DNA from: Mytilus galloprovincialis
Lineage: Eukaryota; Mollusca; Bivalvia; Mytilida; Mytilidae
NCBI RefSeq assembly: GCF_965363235.1
Contig: NC_134846.1
Span: 76,668,724 to 76,732,723 of the forward strand
Direction of reading: 5' to 3'
DNA length: 64,000 nucleotides
Shown here one piece after another: positions 1 through 13,349 of the stretch (its first letter is position 1; each line of letters begins with the position of its first letter). The notes under the pieces are model-generated. The model did not search any database, was not told the origin of the DNA, and saw nothing but the letters and a program-made list of their open reading frames with translations. A program made the position numbers and the translations under genes.

Positions 1-3000
1 GTGCTGCTGCAGATCTTAAAAATCAAGGCAACAAATATTTTGCAAATAGAAGTTTTGATTCGGCGATTAATTGTTATTCAAAAGCTATTGTAAGTGAATG
101 AAGTTATGACTTAATCAGTTAATAATGAAAAAAAAACTTTACATATATATACACTTGTGCCAAATTTGTTGATCTTCTGTACATGGAGACCGCAACATGG
201 TACACCAGAAATGTTAAAAATACTGGTATAAATTATGGAATATTGTTTGTAAATCCTTGGTATCAGGTCGTTCTGCTACAAAAACCATCTTGTCCCAAGC
301 TGATCTGACCCTAACTTTATCCAGCCAAATGGTAAAATATGTTATTGTAGTCTCAGCCCTAAGTTTATAACAGTACACACAATGTGAAACATCAATTGAG
401 GTTAACGAGGCGTTCCTTGTTTTATTGCTTCAATAACATCTAATTAAAACCTTCAACTTTGTACACACGTCAAACTAAACAATTACACGCGCTGGCTGCC
501 AGAATTAATATACAATCATTGTATATAGTGAACACCTGTTGAAAACTCAAAATTGTCATTAATTTTCTTTAATCTTCAATCAACATTTAACTATGCATAA
601 ACATGATAAATATCGTTAAATGAGGCAATACACATAGTGTTCTAGCTACATCGTTTGAACAGAACGCAGCGCCTGCTATTTTATTGACACCCATGCCTTT
701 TTTCTGCTGTCCCTCGGGTGCCCTGCAGTTTTAATCGCGGGAAAGTCAGCAATTTCTGCCATTGAAATACCGGTAAATTCGTAATTCTTCCATGAACAAG
801 AAGTTCATCTACATTTTTTTGTACCTGTGCAAACTGTCAAATTAAGTAACCCATTAAGTGCATGGGTTCTCCTTAACACATTGTTAATTAACACCAATTA
901 CCTTAGCTTTAGGTCATACATGTATAATTTGTGTACATCAACAAAATGAGTTACTTCCCCTTATTTATCACCTGTTCACAATATATTCCTTAAATTTATG
1001 TTTCTTTTCGTAAAAGGATTAAATATAAGATTAATTTAAGGCACTGGCTACGGTTACATGGAAATGTAACAATAATAAAAATATTATTGTTACATTGGAG
1101 TCTAATTGCCGGAATGGAAAGTTGGGTAAGGAACTGATTAATTACGAATGTAACAATAATTATTGAGGCTACAGTTACATTGAGTTATTGTTACATGAAA
1201 AACGACAATGTACTTACGCTAGATTAATTAAACTTAAATCTATAGTTTAATTGCTTAATTCTTTCATATGTACTAAATAATGCTGGTAATAATGATAAAT
1301 AATAAATATTATTATTCAACAAATGGTGTGTAAATAGTTTTACGTAATCATGGTTTTGATGTTCTTAAAGTTACTACTCCAGATTAGGACTGAGTACTCC
1401 AAAGGCGAAAAATATAGTTCAATGGTTTCACTTTGAACTTAATTACTGTGAACTTCTGTATACATGTATCCATGGAGGACGTAAGTTCGTTCATCAAAAA
1501 TGTGTAGGACTTAAACACATGAAATATGCTTTAAAAACCACTTACTGGATACATATGTAGAAACTGTCATTGTAAATAAAAAATTTAAGAAATTATATTT
1601 ATAAATGTATGTATTGTAAATATAAAATAAATGTCTTAAACTTTTATTATTTAGTACATATTACTAGTCCAATCGTACATTGCTGTTTTTCATGTAACAA
1701 TAACGCAATGTAACCATAGCCTCAATAGTTATTGTTACATTCGTAATTAATCAGGTCCTTACCCAACCATGCATTTCGGCAATTAGTCTCCAATGTAACA
1801 ATAATATTTTTATTATTGTTACATTTCCATGTAACCGTAGCCAGTGCCTTAATTTAATGCAAATGCATATTACAATATTAATTAGGGCCCCGCCGACGGC
1901 GGGTCGCCCTATAGTGATCAGTCTGTCCGTCCGTCTGTCCGTCCGTCCGTCTGTCCGTCCGTAACACTTTCGTGTCCGCTCCATATCTAGAGAACCGTTA
2001 TGATTTCATACTTAATACTTAACATGATTATTAACCAACACCAGAGGGTGTGTCATGTTGTATGTACAACTTCCTAGGTCAAAGGTCAAGGTCAAAAACT
2101 TTGGTTTCAGTTGACAACCCTGTGTCCTGTGGTGAAGATCGTGTCCGCTCCATATCTAGATAACCATTATGATTTCAAAGTTTATACTTGACATCCATTT
2201 TAACAACCACCAGAGGGTGTGTCATGATGAATGTACAACTTCCTAGGTCAAAGGTCAAGGTCAAAAACTTTGGTTTCGAGTTGACAATCCTGTGTCCTGT
2301 GGTGAAGATCGTGTCCGCTCCATATCTAGATAATCGTTATGATTTCAAAGTATATACTTGTCATACATTTTAACCACCACCAGAGGGCGTGTCATGATGT
2401 ATGTACAACTTCCTAGGTCAAAGGTCAACGTCAAAAAAACTTTGGTTTCAGTTGACAACCCTGTGTCCTGTGGTGAAGATTGTGTCCGCTCTATATCTTG
2501 AAAACCGTTATGATTTCAAATATTATACTTGACATCTATTTTAACCAACACCAGAGGGTGTGTCATGATATATGTACCACTTCCTAGGTCAAAGGTCTGT
2601 CTGTCTGTTGGTCTGTCCATCGCTAACAAATTTGATCCACATTATATTTTGAGAGGACAGCTGTTATTATTTCATACTTTATACCTGACAAACATTTTCA
2701 ACTTAACATATATATTAACCAACACAAGAGAATGTGTCATAATGTATGCATCCTAGGTCTAAGATCAGTCTGTCGGTCTGTCCATCTGTTCGTTGTTCTT
2801 AACAAATTGTGTCCGCTCTACCTCTTGAGAACCATTAATATTTCATACTTTATACTTGGTGGGTCATAATATATTGAAGGCATAATTCTAAAAATATGTG
2901 ACAAATATCAATTGGGCAGCACCTTTAAACATATTGTTCAAACATCAATCCATATATCCAGAAGTCACCTTAGAGTAGTAATCAATGAGTTCACATCATG

Positions 3001-6000
3001 CAGTCATATCACTATTATACTATGAAAGTAAGATGAGAATATTTATCAGTTTTAACTTAAAATCTTAGATCAAAATCACACATGAGACTATGTAATAACT
3101 TCAAATAATGCTTCATATCAGATTATCCATACAACTTATTTACCCCACGTTGTTGACAGCGGGGCCCACAGAGATGGCTCCCATCTCAATGATATCTAGT
3201 TTAAATTATTTTCACTTCAATACACTTTAAAAATAAATATTTTGAAAATTATATTTTGCATCTTTACTTCCATTAACTGATCTATCAAGTGAAATCAAGA
3301 ATAAAAAAAATCAAAATGTCTGTTTACACATGTATCCAATCACATCTCAGTCATTACAGCTGGACGGATGTGCTGGGCCAGCTCTCCTTTATCCGCTATC
3401 TTCGATGAGGGTTTACTTCTAGATAATCAATGACTTACTACTTTAGATGACAGAAACCAATCCAACGCTGTACAGTAAACGCTGTAGTAAGCGTATTCCC
3501 GCGTTAATATGCACTTCAAAACCAGTGATATTGTTGGCTTTTTATTTATAATAAACTATGAATTTGACTGGAACTTAAATTTGCAGACCCCCTTTCAAGA
3601 GGTAAACCCTCATTTGAAATAAGACCCCTTATTGTAAGTGAAGATACATAAATAGACCCTCAAATCTGCATATATAGATTTAGGCATAAACATTTTTTAA
3701 ATGAGTGTTCTTCAGTTTGTTTTCATGCACAATTACTACTGAGACTGCACTGTTTGGGAAAAAAGCTGTTTTTATGGGAATAATTGCAAGCCATTTTTTT
3801 TTTCAAATTGGGATTTTTTTCCAGGGGGAAAAGCCTTTATTCTCCAGTAATTTAAAGCAAACAATATCACTGAAAACCCATTGTAGATAGGGGAGTGTTA
3901 TGCTGATTAACGTCCGAAGGCTGTATCCTAGGTTTTACGGCTTAGGTCCTGATAACGCTTCCTGTCATCTTTAGCGCTACGTCCAAGACTCATCCACCAG
4001 TACTCCATCATCGAGGTTAGCGGGCTGCCAAGCTGACCAAACTAGCCCTGAAAACAGCCGTTGTGAAGAAATAAGAGCAAAATAGTAAACAAACCAAAAT
4101 GAACTCACAAAACCAAGATGGCGACCTCCAAAATGGCGTTCACCACCTGTTCCTGACCGATGGCACGAAATTATTTAAACGCTCACCAATCGCCTTCGGG
4201 CACCGAGCCGATTGTGCAAGGGCTGTATAGCCAGTCAAGGTCGTAAAAAACTTCCATTTGTTGTCTGTTTACATATTAGTTGAGACTGGTATTGTAAAAG
4301 CAACTATATAATTTGAAGCTTCCTAAAAGGGTCTCAGCATCATGACCATAGATTTAAAGTCAACCATATAAAATTGTGCCAAAAGTACTGAAATATATTA
4401 CTCCATTTTAACTGAAACTTGAATTTACAAGAATGCATCAAAGTTATGTGCTAATTAATTATGAGGCTTAAATAAGTGTCTTTTTTTTTTAGTGACATTA
4501 ATTAACGCGTAAAATTGCCCTTTTTTCAATGAAATTTACGCGTAAAATTGCCCGTTTTCTGACAAGTACCCTGCCCTTTTCAAATCCTGGCTAGAACACT
4601 GATGAAAAATATTCACATCTATAATACTAAAATTACGAGGTCCAATTTGTCAGCCGTCATCACGTAAAAACGACGAATCAAAGAATTCAACTTTATATAT
4701 AACTAATATAGTACAAAGGTGTAGATTAAAAATTACACCACTCCAGGCCCTTTTGTTTTCCACGTAATTAATATTGCCAATAATTAAGAAGTTCCTGGTC
4801 GAGTCCGATACCGATACCAATAGTATATTCACCTGTCACCGATTACCTTATCTGTACGTTCCGCATCTGACAGGCGCACCACCAAACGGTGTATTCAGGA
4901 TTAATATGCTATATAGTATTACACGGATCATAATCACAGGGTTGACACTACTTAATTGTCAAATTGTTACCTATTGTAGTATTTTAATCAGTTAAACTTT
5001 CTAAGATAACAATACGAATCTATAATACTAAAATTACGAGGTCCAATTTGTCAGCTGTCATCACGTAAAAACGACGAATCAAAAAATTCAACTTTATATA
5101 TAACTAATATAGTACAAAGGTGTAGATTAAAAATTACACCACTCCAGGCCCCTTTGTTTTCCACGTAATTAATATTGCCAATAATTAAGAAGTTCCGGGT
5201 CGAGTCTGATACCGATACCAATAGTATATTCACCTGTTACCGATTACCTTATCTGTACGTTCCGCATCTGATAGGCGCACCACCAAACGGTGTATTCAGG
5301 ATTAATATGCTATATAGTATTACACGGGTCATAATCACAGGGTTGACACTACTTAATTGTCAAATTGTTACCTATTGTAGTATTTTAATCAGTTAGACTT
5401 TCTAAGATAACAATACGAATACTAAAAATCTGGACTAAAATAAGGCGTATAGGTACAGTTTTCTATTTGTTAGCGGGCATGACGTAAAACAGCGAATCAA
5501 AGAATTCAACTTTATTTATAACTAATATAGGACAATGCTGTTGATTAAAAAGTACTCCATTCCAGGACCTTTTGTTTTCCAAATAATTAATATTATCAAT
5601 AATTGATAAGTTCCAGTTCGACGGGTTCAAACAGAAAGATTTGAAAGCAGAGAAAACTGTGTATCTTATAATCGGCATGACTTTATCAGATAACAATACT
5701 AATACTAAAATAAGGCTTGCGTATAGTTATATACTTCAGTCACGGACCCGCGATATCACGGGTGTGTTCTAGTTTTAATTATGTTTTCCTCTTGTTTGAT
5801 TTCAGTTCTTTATATTTCACAATTTGTGTCTGTATTTTCTGGACAATGATGCACAAATAATGCATTTTGCAAGTTTATTATATATTGTACAAAAAGAGTT
5901 ATAGAAACAAATTACTAAGTAAGATAAATATATTAAGTTGTTCTAAAACACAAGTAAAATTAATATCATAAAACAACAGGGAAAACGTAAAACTTGCTGT

Positions 6001-9000
6001 TATATACAATAATTAATAAAATTTCATGTAAATAAATGTAGCAATTTGATCAATGGTTCCAATTTTCTTTCTACTATTTATTGATGGAATATCAACTCTC
6101 TTGTCACTAAAATTGTTTTCTTTTGCATATTCTTTTAATATTTATTTGGAATAAGTAATTTTAATAAGAAAAATTGTTTTCTTGTCACTAAATAGTCTTC
6201 TTGTCGCTTCTTGTAGCTAAAATTTTTCTTGTCGCTAATTAGTGAGACCGAATTCATCAAACAAAATTTCTCGATTTGAGTAGTATTATAACATTAGACA
6301 AAAACAAAGTTTGTGTGCATCCCCTTGGGAATCTTCTTCTACAGTTGTGTATGGAACTACATGTACATGTATTATAATTACACAGTTGAAAGAATAATTA
6401 AGATCAGTCATTTGAAAACTTGCTATTTTTTTAAATGATATATACATGGTTTCTCTTGCAGTTGTGTCACTTTAAATAGTACTGACTCCTCTGCACCAGG
6501 CACGAGGATGACATACCAGTTATGTGCAACTTCTTACAATATCTTACCATATCATTAATGTCCAGATACACATTTTAATATGCACCCACATGCCATATAG
6601 CACCGTCCCTTGGTGCCTCCTGCAGTACAGCTAGATATATTTAGCCTACTCACAGTATTCTTTTTTGTTACTTTCTAGAGGTGTGCCTGAGAGGAAGGTT
6701 TTATATATACTCCTTTATATATATATATACTAATATATGAAAACTGTTGTTTCTTATTTGTGTTTGTAACTACGTACAAATGATGTATCTGTATTGGTTA
6801 TTATATTTGTAAAAGAATAATATTATAATGATATTATATAATGCTCCTTGTGAGCCCATTTTATTGAAATAAAGCATCTTCTTCTTCTATACATGTATGG
6901 TACTAACTTTTAGAATATTCAATGTACCATGTATGTTTTAATATGAAATAATCATACATGCACAAAAGTGAATAGTCTTCATACATGTTATAACTTCTGT
7001 TAAAAAATCATAATTAAGACAAATGCTTTTAACTGCAGCAGCATAATCATCTTCAATCATCTAATGTGATAAATATTCAAAAAAAATATTTGACTAAATG
7101 TCTTGCTATTACAATGTATTCAAGAAATAAGGAAACAACTTGGGCCATATCGATTTGTGGCTGGATCACATGAAAGGCTTCAAAGCTATGAAAAGGTCTA
7201 TTGATTTACCCTATAATACATGTAGGTACATGTACATGTATACATAAATGTCACAGACAGGTCACATACTCTTCAGATAAATGAGACAGAATAGACTTGT
7301 GTGGGTTATTCCTTTTGAGAAAAAGCATCTATTACTAGTATTAGTAATTACATGATAGTCTGAAAAAATCTCTTGTATAAAGATAATAATAAATTCAGGC
7401 GACTTTTTGGTAATTAAATAATGAGTAATAAATCAAAAAAGAAGACAGAATGACATTATAGCTTTACATGTACACTAATTGTGATCATAAATGTTTCATC
7501 CTAAAAAATAAAGTTTTAATTGTTTTGTGACTTGAACTTTGTGAGAAATTTAACTTTACTGACATTCATGTTTTGTTTTTTTTCAGTTGAAAAGTCCTAA
7601 TACCTCAACTTACTTCACAAATAGAGCATTATGTTATTTAAAAATGAAAAAGTGGGATTTAGCTCAACAAGATTGTCGACGTGCCTTAGATTTAGACAGA
7701 TCTTTAGTGAAAGGACATTTTTTCATGGGACAAGCCTTGGTTGAACTTGGCTTGTATGATGAAGCTATTGCAAGTTTGATGAGAGGTAAATATTAAATTA
7801 GTATATACTGTATGAATCGTTACAAATTGAAAACCATTTTAGTCCATTCAGAAATTACATATTATTTACAACCGTACTGTTAAAAATAGGACAACACAAG
7901 AATTACATTTATTATGATTTCAATTTTAGAAGACACAAAAAAAAAAAGATTTGAGGATAAACTTATTTAAATACAGTACTTGAAAGGCCACACCATAGTA
8001 TAAAGAATGGAACATTTGATTTGAATTGATGAGTCTGAAAAAAAATATCACAAAAATACTCTTGAAATTACTGTGTATGCCATCTTATTGTTATTGCAAT
8101 GAAACATTTGTTCTGGTAGATTCAAACTAGTGTCAAGTTAGCAATACTTCGAAGCTTTAATACAATTAGTTGTATTTTACTGCATATCTTTTTGCTATCA
8201 ATTTTATGAACTATAGTGTTGCAACAAAGACATTTTGTAAGGAATGTTGTCTTGTGTTTGTAATACTTGTTCCTTGAATGTTTTTTTTTTCAATAGGGCA
8301 CATGCTCCTTGTTTCAGGCTTTTTGATGTTTCCTGCAAAAAAAGTCAACCTATGTGACCACTACCCATCCTTTTATCATTCTCAGATTTATCTTTTTAGT
8401 CGCATCCATTAATCATGTTAATGAAACTAGGCTTTTTAATGTTCCTCATGCCTAGTTAAGGGTTTAGATTGTGACATATGATATATAAAAAGAAAGCAAT
8501 CATTTAGATTTTATTTGACCTTTTTACTATATTGCAGCAAATGATTTAGCCAAAGAACAAAAGTTAAACTTTGGAGATGATATAGCAGGTGCTCTTAGAA
8601 TGGCCAAGAAAAGAAGATGGAATGCAATAGAAGAAAAACGTATTAAAGAGGAAATAGAATTACAGTCTTATATAAATAATCTCATTATTGAAGACAAAAA
8701 GAGGCAAGTCTTTATTATAAGAGATCAAAATTATTAGTGCAAATGTTACATTATTTGTTATATAGTTTAAAAACTTGAGGAATCCTCTAAAGTAGGCTTT
8801 TTTAAAATTATCAAGTACCCATTCTTATTAATATAAGAATAAGAAGATGTGATATGATTGTCAATGAGACAACTATCCACCAGGGTTCATATGACATGGA
8901 TGAAAGCAACTATATGTCACTTGAAGGCCTTCAATAAGGAAAACCAATTCAGTAAGCTGAATGCCCTGACATGAAAAAATGTAAAAAATTCAAATGAGAA

Positions 9001-11970
9001 CATCAACAGCCTTATTCATGCTAAAACAATAAAGAAAAAGCAAATACATGATTTGGGACAGGCACATGCAGAATGTTTTTTGACTCTCAAACTAACCTCA
9101 GACGATGGTGTAACAACAAAACACAACTGTAAAAATCAGTTGAAAACAGCTTCAGTTATCAGATCTGCAGGAAGCACAAAAACACGACAAACACACCAAA
9201 ATCACAAATCTGATCTTAGAGTATTGATAGTTCCTGAAAACTAAATTGTATGTAGGTAAATAAATTGGGGTTTTTTTTATGAAAAATTATATACGAAAAA
9301 TATGAATGATCTTATAACTAGAGAAATATTACCTTATGATAAAAGACCTTTCTTGATTGTTCTTTTTGTTAAATGGAAGTTAAAATTTTGTTTAAATGAC
9401 ATATTTTCATAGACTATGCATGTATGCAAATATCAGTGCAGTGTATTTGTATCTTATGATAAATTAATGAAGTTTAATGTACATGGCAATAATTGTTCTA
9501 CAGGAAACTGGAAAAACTTCGTGAAGAAACCTCTGATCAAGAAAGTTTTACAGAAGTACAGAATGCATTAGAGGAAGATAATGTAAGAAATACAGATAAA
9601 TATTACTGGTAGAGGTATCAATATACTGTAAAAGTCAAATTGGCACTATTGAATTATGCTCATGAATTTATACTTTCATAGAAGATGGATGGTTGTGTTT
9701 TTTATTATCTTTTCAACAAAGATTTAAGGAACTTAAAATAAATATGACTAAATTGTGTATTATATGATTATGCTTTAATATCTGTTTCATTATCCACAGA
9801 TACAATATTTTTGTAGTTTTTTTTTTTTTTTAAATTCTTTAATATAATTTGTCTCTACCTATTTATTATCATATTTCATCAAAATGATAGGGATTTTTTT
9901 TATTACATTCAGCACTGTTTGTAGAATGGTTTATAAATAATACATGTTTTGAGTACAATTTAATACAATGATTTACTTCTTACAGGACACAAGAATAAAA
10001 GATGTAAATGAGTTATTTTCCCAGTTAGACCACAGACGAAAGGTAGATCATTATTGTTTGGAATTAAAAATAAATAATAAGTTTTTCTACTGAATCGTTA
10101 TTAAGAAACCACTTTGGCTGTCAGACTCTATCTGTACAAAATATTACTTTTTTTGTAGATGATGGCATCATTTGCTATAATAGTAAGGTGAACTTCAGCT
10201 AGCAATTTGTGGTATTTGTAGAATGTACAGAAAGTTATCTTAAGCTGTGTCAAACAAGAAGAAAATGTTATTTAAAAATATATGCTGACATACAATTCTT
10301 ACACTATTTTCATTTGATGGACTTCACTTTAAAAAAAATACACATCTTCAAGAAAATATAAATCATGTAATATCAATGTTATTTCTTCATAAACATCAAG
10401 TTCAATTTTAAGAACAAGTTTAACAAAACATACTAGAATTTGAAGAAAAGAGACCTTAGCAATAAATGTGTATAAAGATTTAGTCTTCATGTTATATCTA
10501 TTTTGTATTTCTACTGTTATTTCAGACAAGAGATGTTCCTGATTATTTATGTGGGAAGATAAGTTTTGAATTGATGAGGGAACCAGTCATTACACCCTCA
10601 GGAATTACATATGATAAAAAGGATATAGTGGAACATTTACAGGTATATTATACTTTGTTATAACATATGAACATTATTTAAGGAATGACTGTAATATTTT
10701 TTATGCCCCACCTATGATAGTAGAGGGGCATTATGTTTTCTGGTCTGTGCCTCCGTTCGTCCGTCCGTCCGTCTGTGCCTCCGTCCGTCCGGTTAAAGTT
10801 TTTGGTCGAGGTAGTTTTTGATGAAGCTGAAGTCCAATCAACTTGAAACTTAATACACACGTTCCCCATGATATGATCTTTCTAATTTTAATGCCAAATT
10901 ATAGTTTTGACCCCAATTTCATGGTCCACTGAACATAGAAAATGATAGTGCAAAGTTCAGGTTAAAGTTTTTGGTCAAGGTAGTTTTTGATGAAGTTAAA
11001 GTTACATCAACTTGAAACTTAGTACATATGTTCCCTATGATATGATCTTTCTAATTTTAATTCCAAATTAAAGTTTTGACCCCAATTTCACGGTCCACTG
11101 AACATAGAAAATGATAGTGGGAGTGGGGCATCCGTGTACTATGGACACATTCTTGTTTCTGTTTATGAAGAATTAATATTAAAAATGTGGTGCACACTGC
11201 ATAACCTGTGAAACGGGTTATTTTAAAGTGTGCACAACAATGTTGATGTTATTTTGAATAGACAGATGAAATATTACAGTTATTCTTTATAATTTAATTC
11301 TAAATTCCATTTTAAGCCAGAGCAAACCATGAAAAAATGCAGATGATGTCAGTCACATGACAAAATTATGTCTATAGACAAAACACCGTAAGCCAAGAAG
11401 ACATGTTACATCCAAAATTTAATTATTTGGTATTGTAAACTGTTATTTACATGGTAAAGAAGAAAAAGACTTATGTTCTACATTTGAGTATTCTAAACTA
11501 TTGCAAAATGTTCTTATTGATTTGTTAAAAGCTATGCATATATTTGTTTTTGTTGTCATCTTCCTTCTCCTCAACCTAATGGTGGAGGAGGATCATCTAA
11601 TATTCAGTATATCATTAACCTACAACAATGTATATGATTTGCAAGGAGTATGAATGACAAAATTATTGTGGATTGAATTTCAAATTTACTTCAATAGTAG
11701 AACCAAATGCTATAAAATTGATTGTTTTTTGAAAATTGTAGAAGTCTTCATAGGAGAAGAGGTTAAGATTGAATATTGTTAAGGCTGAAAATAAACATTG
11801 ACAAATTATGTTATATATTTATCACCCTTTTTTCTACATTACAGAGAGTTGGACACTTTGACCCAGTAACTCGTACAGATCTGACACAGGACCAACTGAT
11901 TCCAAACCTTGCAATGAAGGAAGTGATAGATACATTTTTAGAGGAAAATCCCTGGGCTGAAGATTATTGA
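1..11970 (+). CDS. STUB1: STUB1/CHIP E3 ubiquitin ligase (5'-partial, 7 exons)
   Basis: Co-chaperone ubiquitin ligase: the N-terminal TPR domain binds the C-terminal EEVD tails of HSP70/HSP90 and the C-terminal U-box recruits an E2 to ubiquitinate misfolded clients in the cytosol. Exons are 3-89, 7587-7785, 8538-8703, 9504-9582, 9986-10042, 10526-10642 and 11845-11970 (stop). All join in frame to give 276 residues against 303 in human, so only about the first 25 residues are missing. The TPR part includes LKNQGNKYF (the lysine that clamps the chaperone tail is kept), [20 protein letters not shown] and [12 protein letters not shown] charged helical hairpin follows, then the U-box [18 protein letters not shown] and [13 protein letters not shown], keeping the His of GHFDP and ending in EDY as in human. 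Intron 3 begins GC (AG^GCAAGT) rather than GT. The identity is secure. Confidence 0.96.
1040..1848. mobile_element. Non-autonomous inverted-repeat element (MITE-like), TTAA-flanked
   Basis: The first and last ~165 bp (1040-1204 and 1684-1848) are near-perfect reverse complements, starting GGCACTGGCTACGGTTACAT and ending with its complement. Each end is flanked by TTAA (1036-1039, 1849-1852), which fits a TTAA target duplication as used by piggyBac-type transposases. Each arm also holds smaller palindromes built on GTTACAT/ATGTAAC. There is no coding capacity; the interior is AT-rich. It lies in STUB1 intron 1. The superfamily assignment is inferred from the target site only. Confidence 0.75.
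1885..3167 (+). mobile_element. Pearl-like element with ~170-bp tandem core
   Basis: Short inverted ends GGGCCCCGC and GCGGGGCCC bound a GTCC/GTCT-rich tetranucleotide tract (1920-1965) and then four or more diverged units of 169-171 bp. Units begin GTGTCCGCTC near 1972, 2141, 2311 and 2482, with a decayed one near 2809. This order (inverted ends, tetranucleotide microsatellite, ~160-170 bp cores) is that of the bivalve pearl elements, which are thought to be non-autonomous Helentron relatives. It lies within STUB1 intron 1. Confidence 0.6.
3895..4280. other. GC-richer intronic segment, unclassified
   Basis: This part of STUB1 intron 1 is clearly richer in G and C than the surrounding AT-rich intron (for example the stretch around 4190-4230). 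No open frame, splice pair or RNA fold stands out. It may be the remains of a dispersed element. The rest of the intron outside the named elements (90-1035, 3168-4617, 5773-7586) shows no exon-like sequence. Confidence 0.25.
4618..5772 (+). mobile_element. Non-autonomous Helitron with duplicated 401-bp 5' part
   Basis: The left end reads TCTATAATACTAAAAT after an A. The right end is CTAG followed by T. Five bases before CTAG is a hairpin, ACCCG..CGGGT with a GATATC centre (5746-5763). A 5' TC, a 3' hairpin then CTRR, and insertion between A and T define Helitron ends. The first 401 bp (4618-5018) are repeated nearly exactly at 5019-5419, including a second TCTATAAT start. A diverged third part runs to the 3' end. 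No Rep/helicase is encoded. The duplication could be a tandem insertion of a second 5' end. Confidence 0.65.
6455..6892 (+). repeat. Possible retroelement 3' end with AATAAA and TTC tail
   Basis: The segment ends in AATAAAGCATC followed by a short TCT-rich tail, the look of a reverse-transcribed 3' end. A similar motif in reverse orientation lies near 37335-37400 inside the broken NPL copy. No coding remains are visible and the left boundary is a guess. Confidence 0.3.
8841..9245 (+). repeat. Dispersed SINE-like repeat (AAGAAGATGTGRTATGATTG family)
   Basis: The 5' end AAGAAGATGTGATATGATTG and the following NCAATGAGACAACTNTCCA stretch recur near 18191, 41110, 48529 and 62268 on +, and around 53163 and 53413 on -. 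Copies differ in length at the 3' side, as expected of a short retroposon family. I could not place tRNA-type A and B boxes with confidence, so the class is open. It is in STUB1 intron 3; the 63-residue frame inside it is chance. Confidence 0.6.
10701..11158 (+). mobile_element. Pearl-like element, ATGCCCCAC family, two core units
   Basis: Ends are ATGCCCCAC and GTGGGGCAT. A GTCC-rich tract (10755-10790) is followed by two ~170-bp units, each starting GGTTAAAGTTTTTGGTC (about 10793 and 10960) and ending near ACATAGAAAATGATAGTG. A second copy with one unit is at 27031-27333, so the unit number varies between insertions. It lies in STUB1 intron 6 just after the first U-box exon. Confidence 0.65.
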
Positions 11971-12087
11971 AATATGTGGAGTTTTAATTCATCAAATGAA
12001 GTAGTAATGCATAAGTATACTACTTAAGATAAGAAGCAATGATATCATTAGGTTCTGTGAAGAAAGCAGAGATGTTAAGTTTGACAT

Positions 12088-12195
12088 CGTTATCATCATC
12101 ATCATCATACTGTTCATCATCATTTTTGATATCATAATCACCATCAACATTTTCATTGTTACAATTTTATCATTTTTAACATTTTCATCATCACT
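12088..12195. repeat. ATC/CAT trinucleotide microsatellite
   Basis: Imperfect runs of CAT/ATC with interruptions, in the probable STUB1 3' UTR. Confidence 0.8.
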
Positions 12196-12656
12196 AAATT
12201 AAGTTTTTATACATCAGTCAAAGACCAATGTGTAAAAATCCATCTCTTTATCATTTAGTGTGCTACCTCAAATTTGCTTTTACCAATAGAATAGACTGAA
12301 GAATGTTTCCTGTTTTGTTTTCTTTATGCATTTTTAATAATCAGATTTCTTTAACCAAAATCCAATATGTTTTGGATTGATAGAGGAAGCTCCCTACAGA
12401 TTTATTTTTACTTCCCAGGTGTCCCTCCAGAGTTTATATGGGACTTTGTTGCTTGGGTTGATTTACTGGTTACTTTACATAATTGTTGGAATTGGTAAAC
12501 ATAATGAACCTTTTCAATTTAAAGAAAATTTTAATATGTAATGGTTTGTCATTCAAGAGTAATAGGTTATTTTGCAGTCATATTTGAAGCAATATTTATA
12601 TGTTAAAGGGTATCCTCATGCATGTTTTTTTCTACAGAGCTATTTCATTGGCATTT

Positions 12657-12662
12657 AATAAA
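12657..12662 (+). promoter_or_regulatory. Candidate polyadenylation signal for STUB1
   Basis: AATAAA about 690 bases past the STUB1 stop. AATAAA is common in DNA this AT-rich, so it is a candidate only. Confidence 0.35.
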
Positions 12663-13349
12663 ATGCTTTCTAGATATCCCATTTTATTATTGCAATAGTT
12701 TCAATATGCACATTAAAAGAGTATAAGTTACTTTTAGCATAGCTGTTAATTTTTTTATTTCTCTCCTTTTTATAGAATTTATCAATATTCATTTCTGAAT
12801 TCAATCTAAATTTGTAAGAATCAGAGGATTGGTATACTGAAGTGTTACTAAATGTAAACTAACTTTAAGCTTATTGCAACTGATGAAATGATCATAAAAT
12901 TGACATTATACCTGCCCCCAACCTTTTTTCCCCCACATGATTTTGTTAAGACTGTTTAAAGACATCAACATTAATATTGATTTGGATAGGAAATATTGTA
13001 AAATGAATTTCAAATTTCAAATTGAATAACTAATTCCAAGAATTGTAATAGTTTTGTCATAGATAATTCCTATATTGTCTTCCCTCAGAATACACTCCAA
13101 GTCCTATCAGATGTTTAAATGTGGTACAGTGTTACCCCTCTACCCTTTACTTTAGTAGTCGTTTACTATGCAATTTTGTATCTTGAAAGAAAATTAATAC
13201 TATATTGCATATGATTCCTTTTATTTATTGAAAAAAAACCCATTTTACAACCCTAATATTCTATTAATCAAGCTATTGTACCGGTACATGAATTTAATTG
13301 ATTAATTAGTTCAATCTTTTATCTTCTATTATGATCAACTTGTCCTTTT

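Larger units (their letters stand above)
11971..13349. other. STUB1 3' untranslated/flanking sequence
   Basis: No open frame or exon-like segment is seen after the STUB1 stop. The stretch holds an ATC/CAT microsatellite and candidate polyadenylation signals. The transcript end cannot be fixed from sequence alone. Confidence 0.5.

Noticed and set aside
1751..1984. 77-codon frame on - rich in RTDGRTDR
   Set aside because: Product of the GTCC/GTCT tract; the same pattern appears in the other pearl-like elements.
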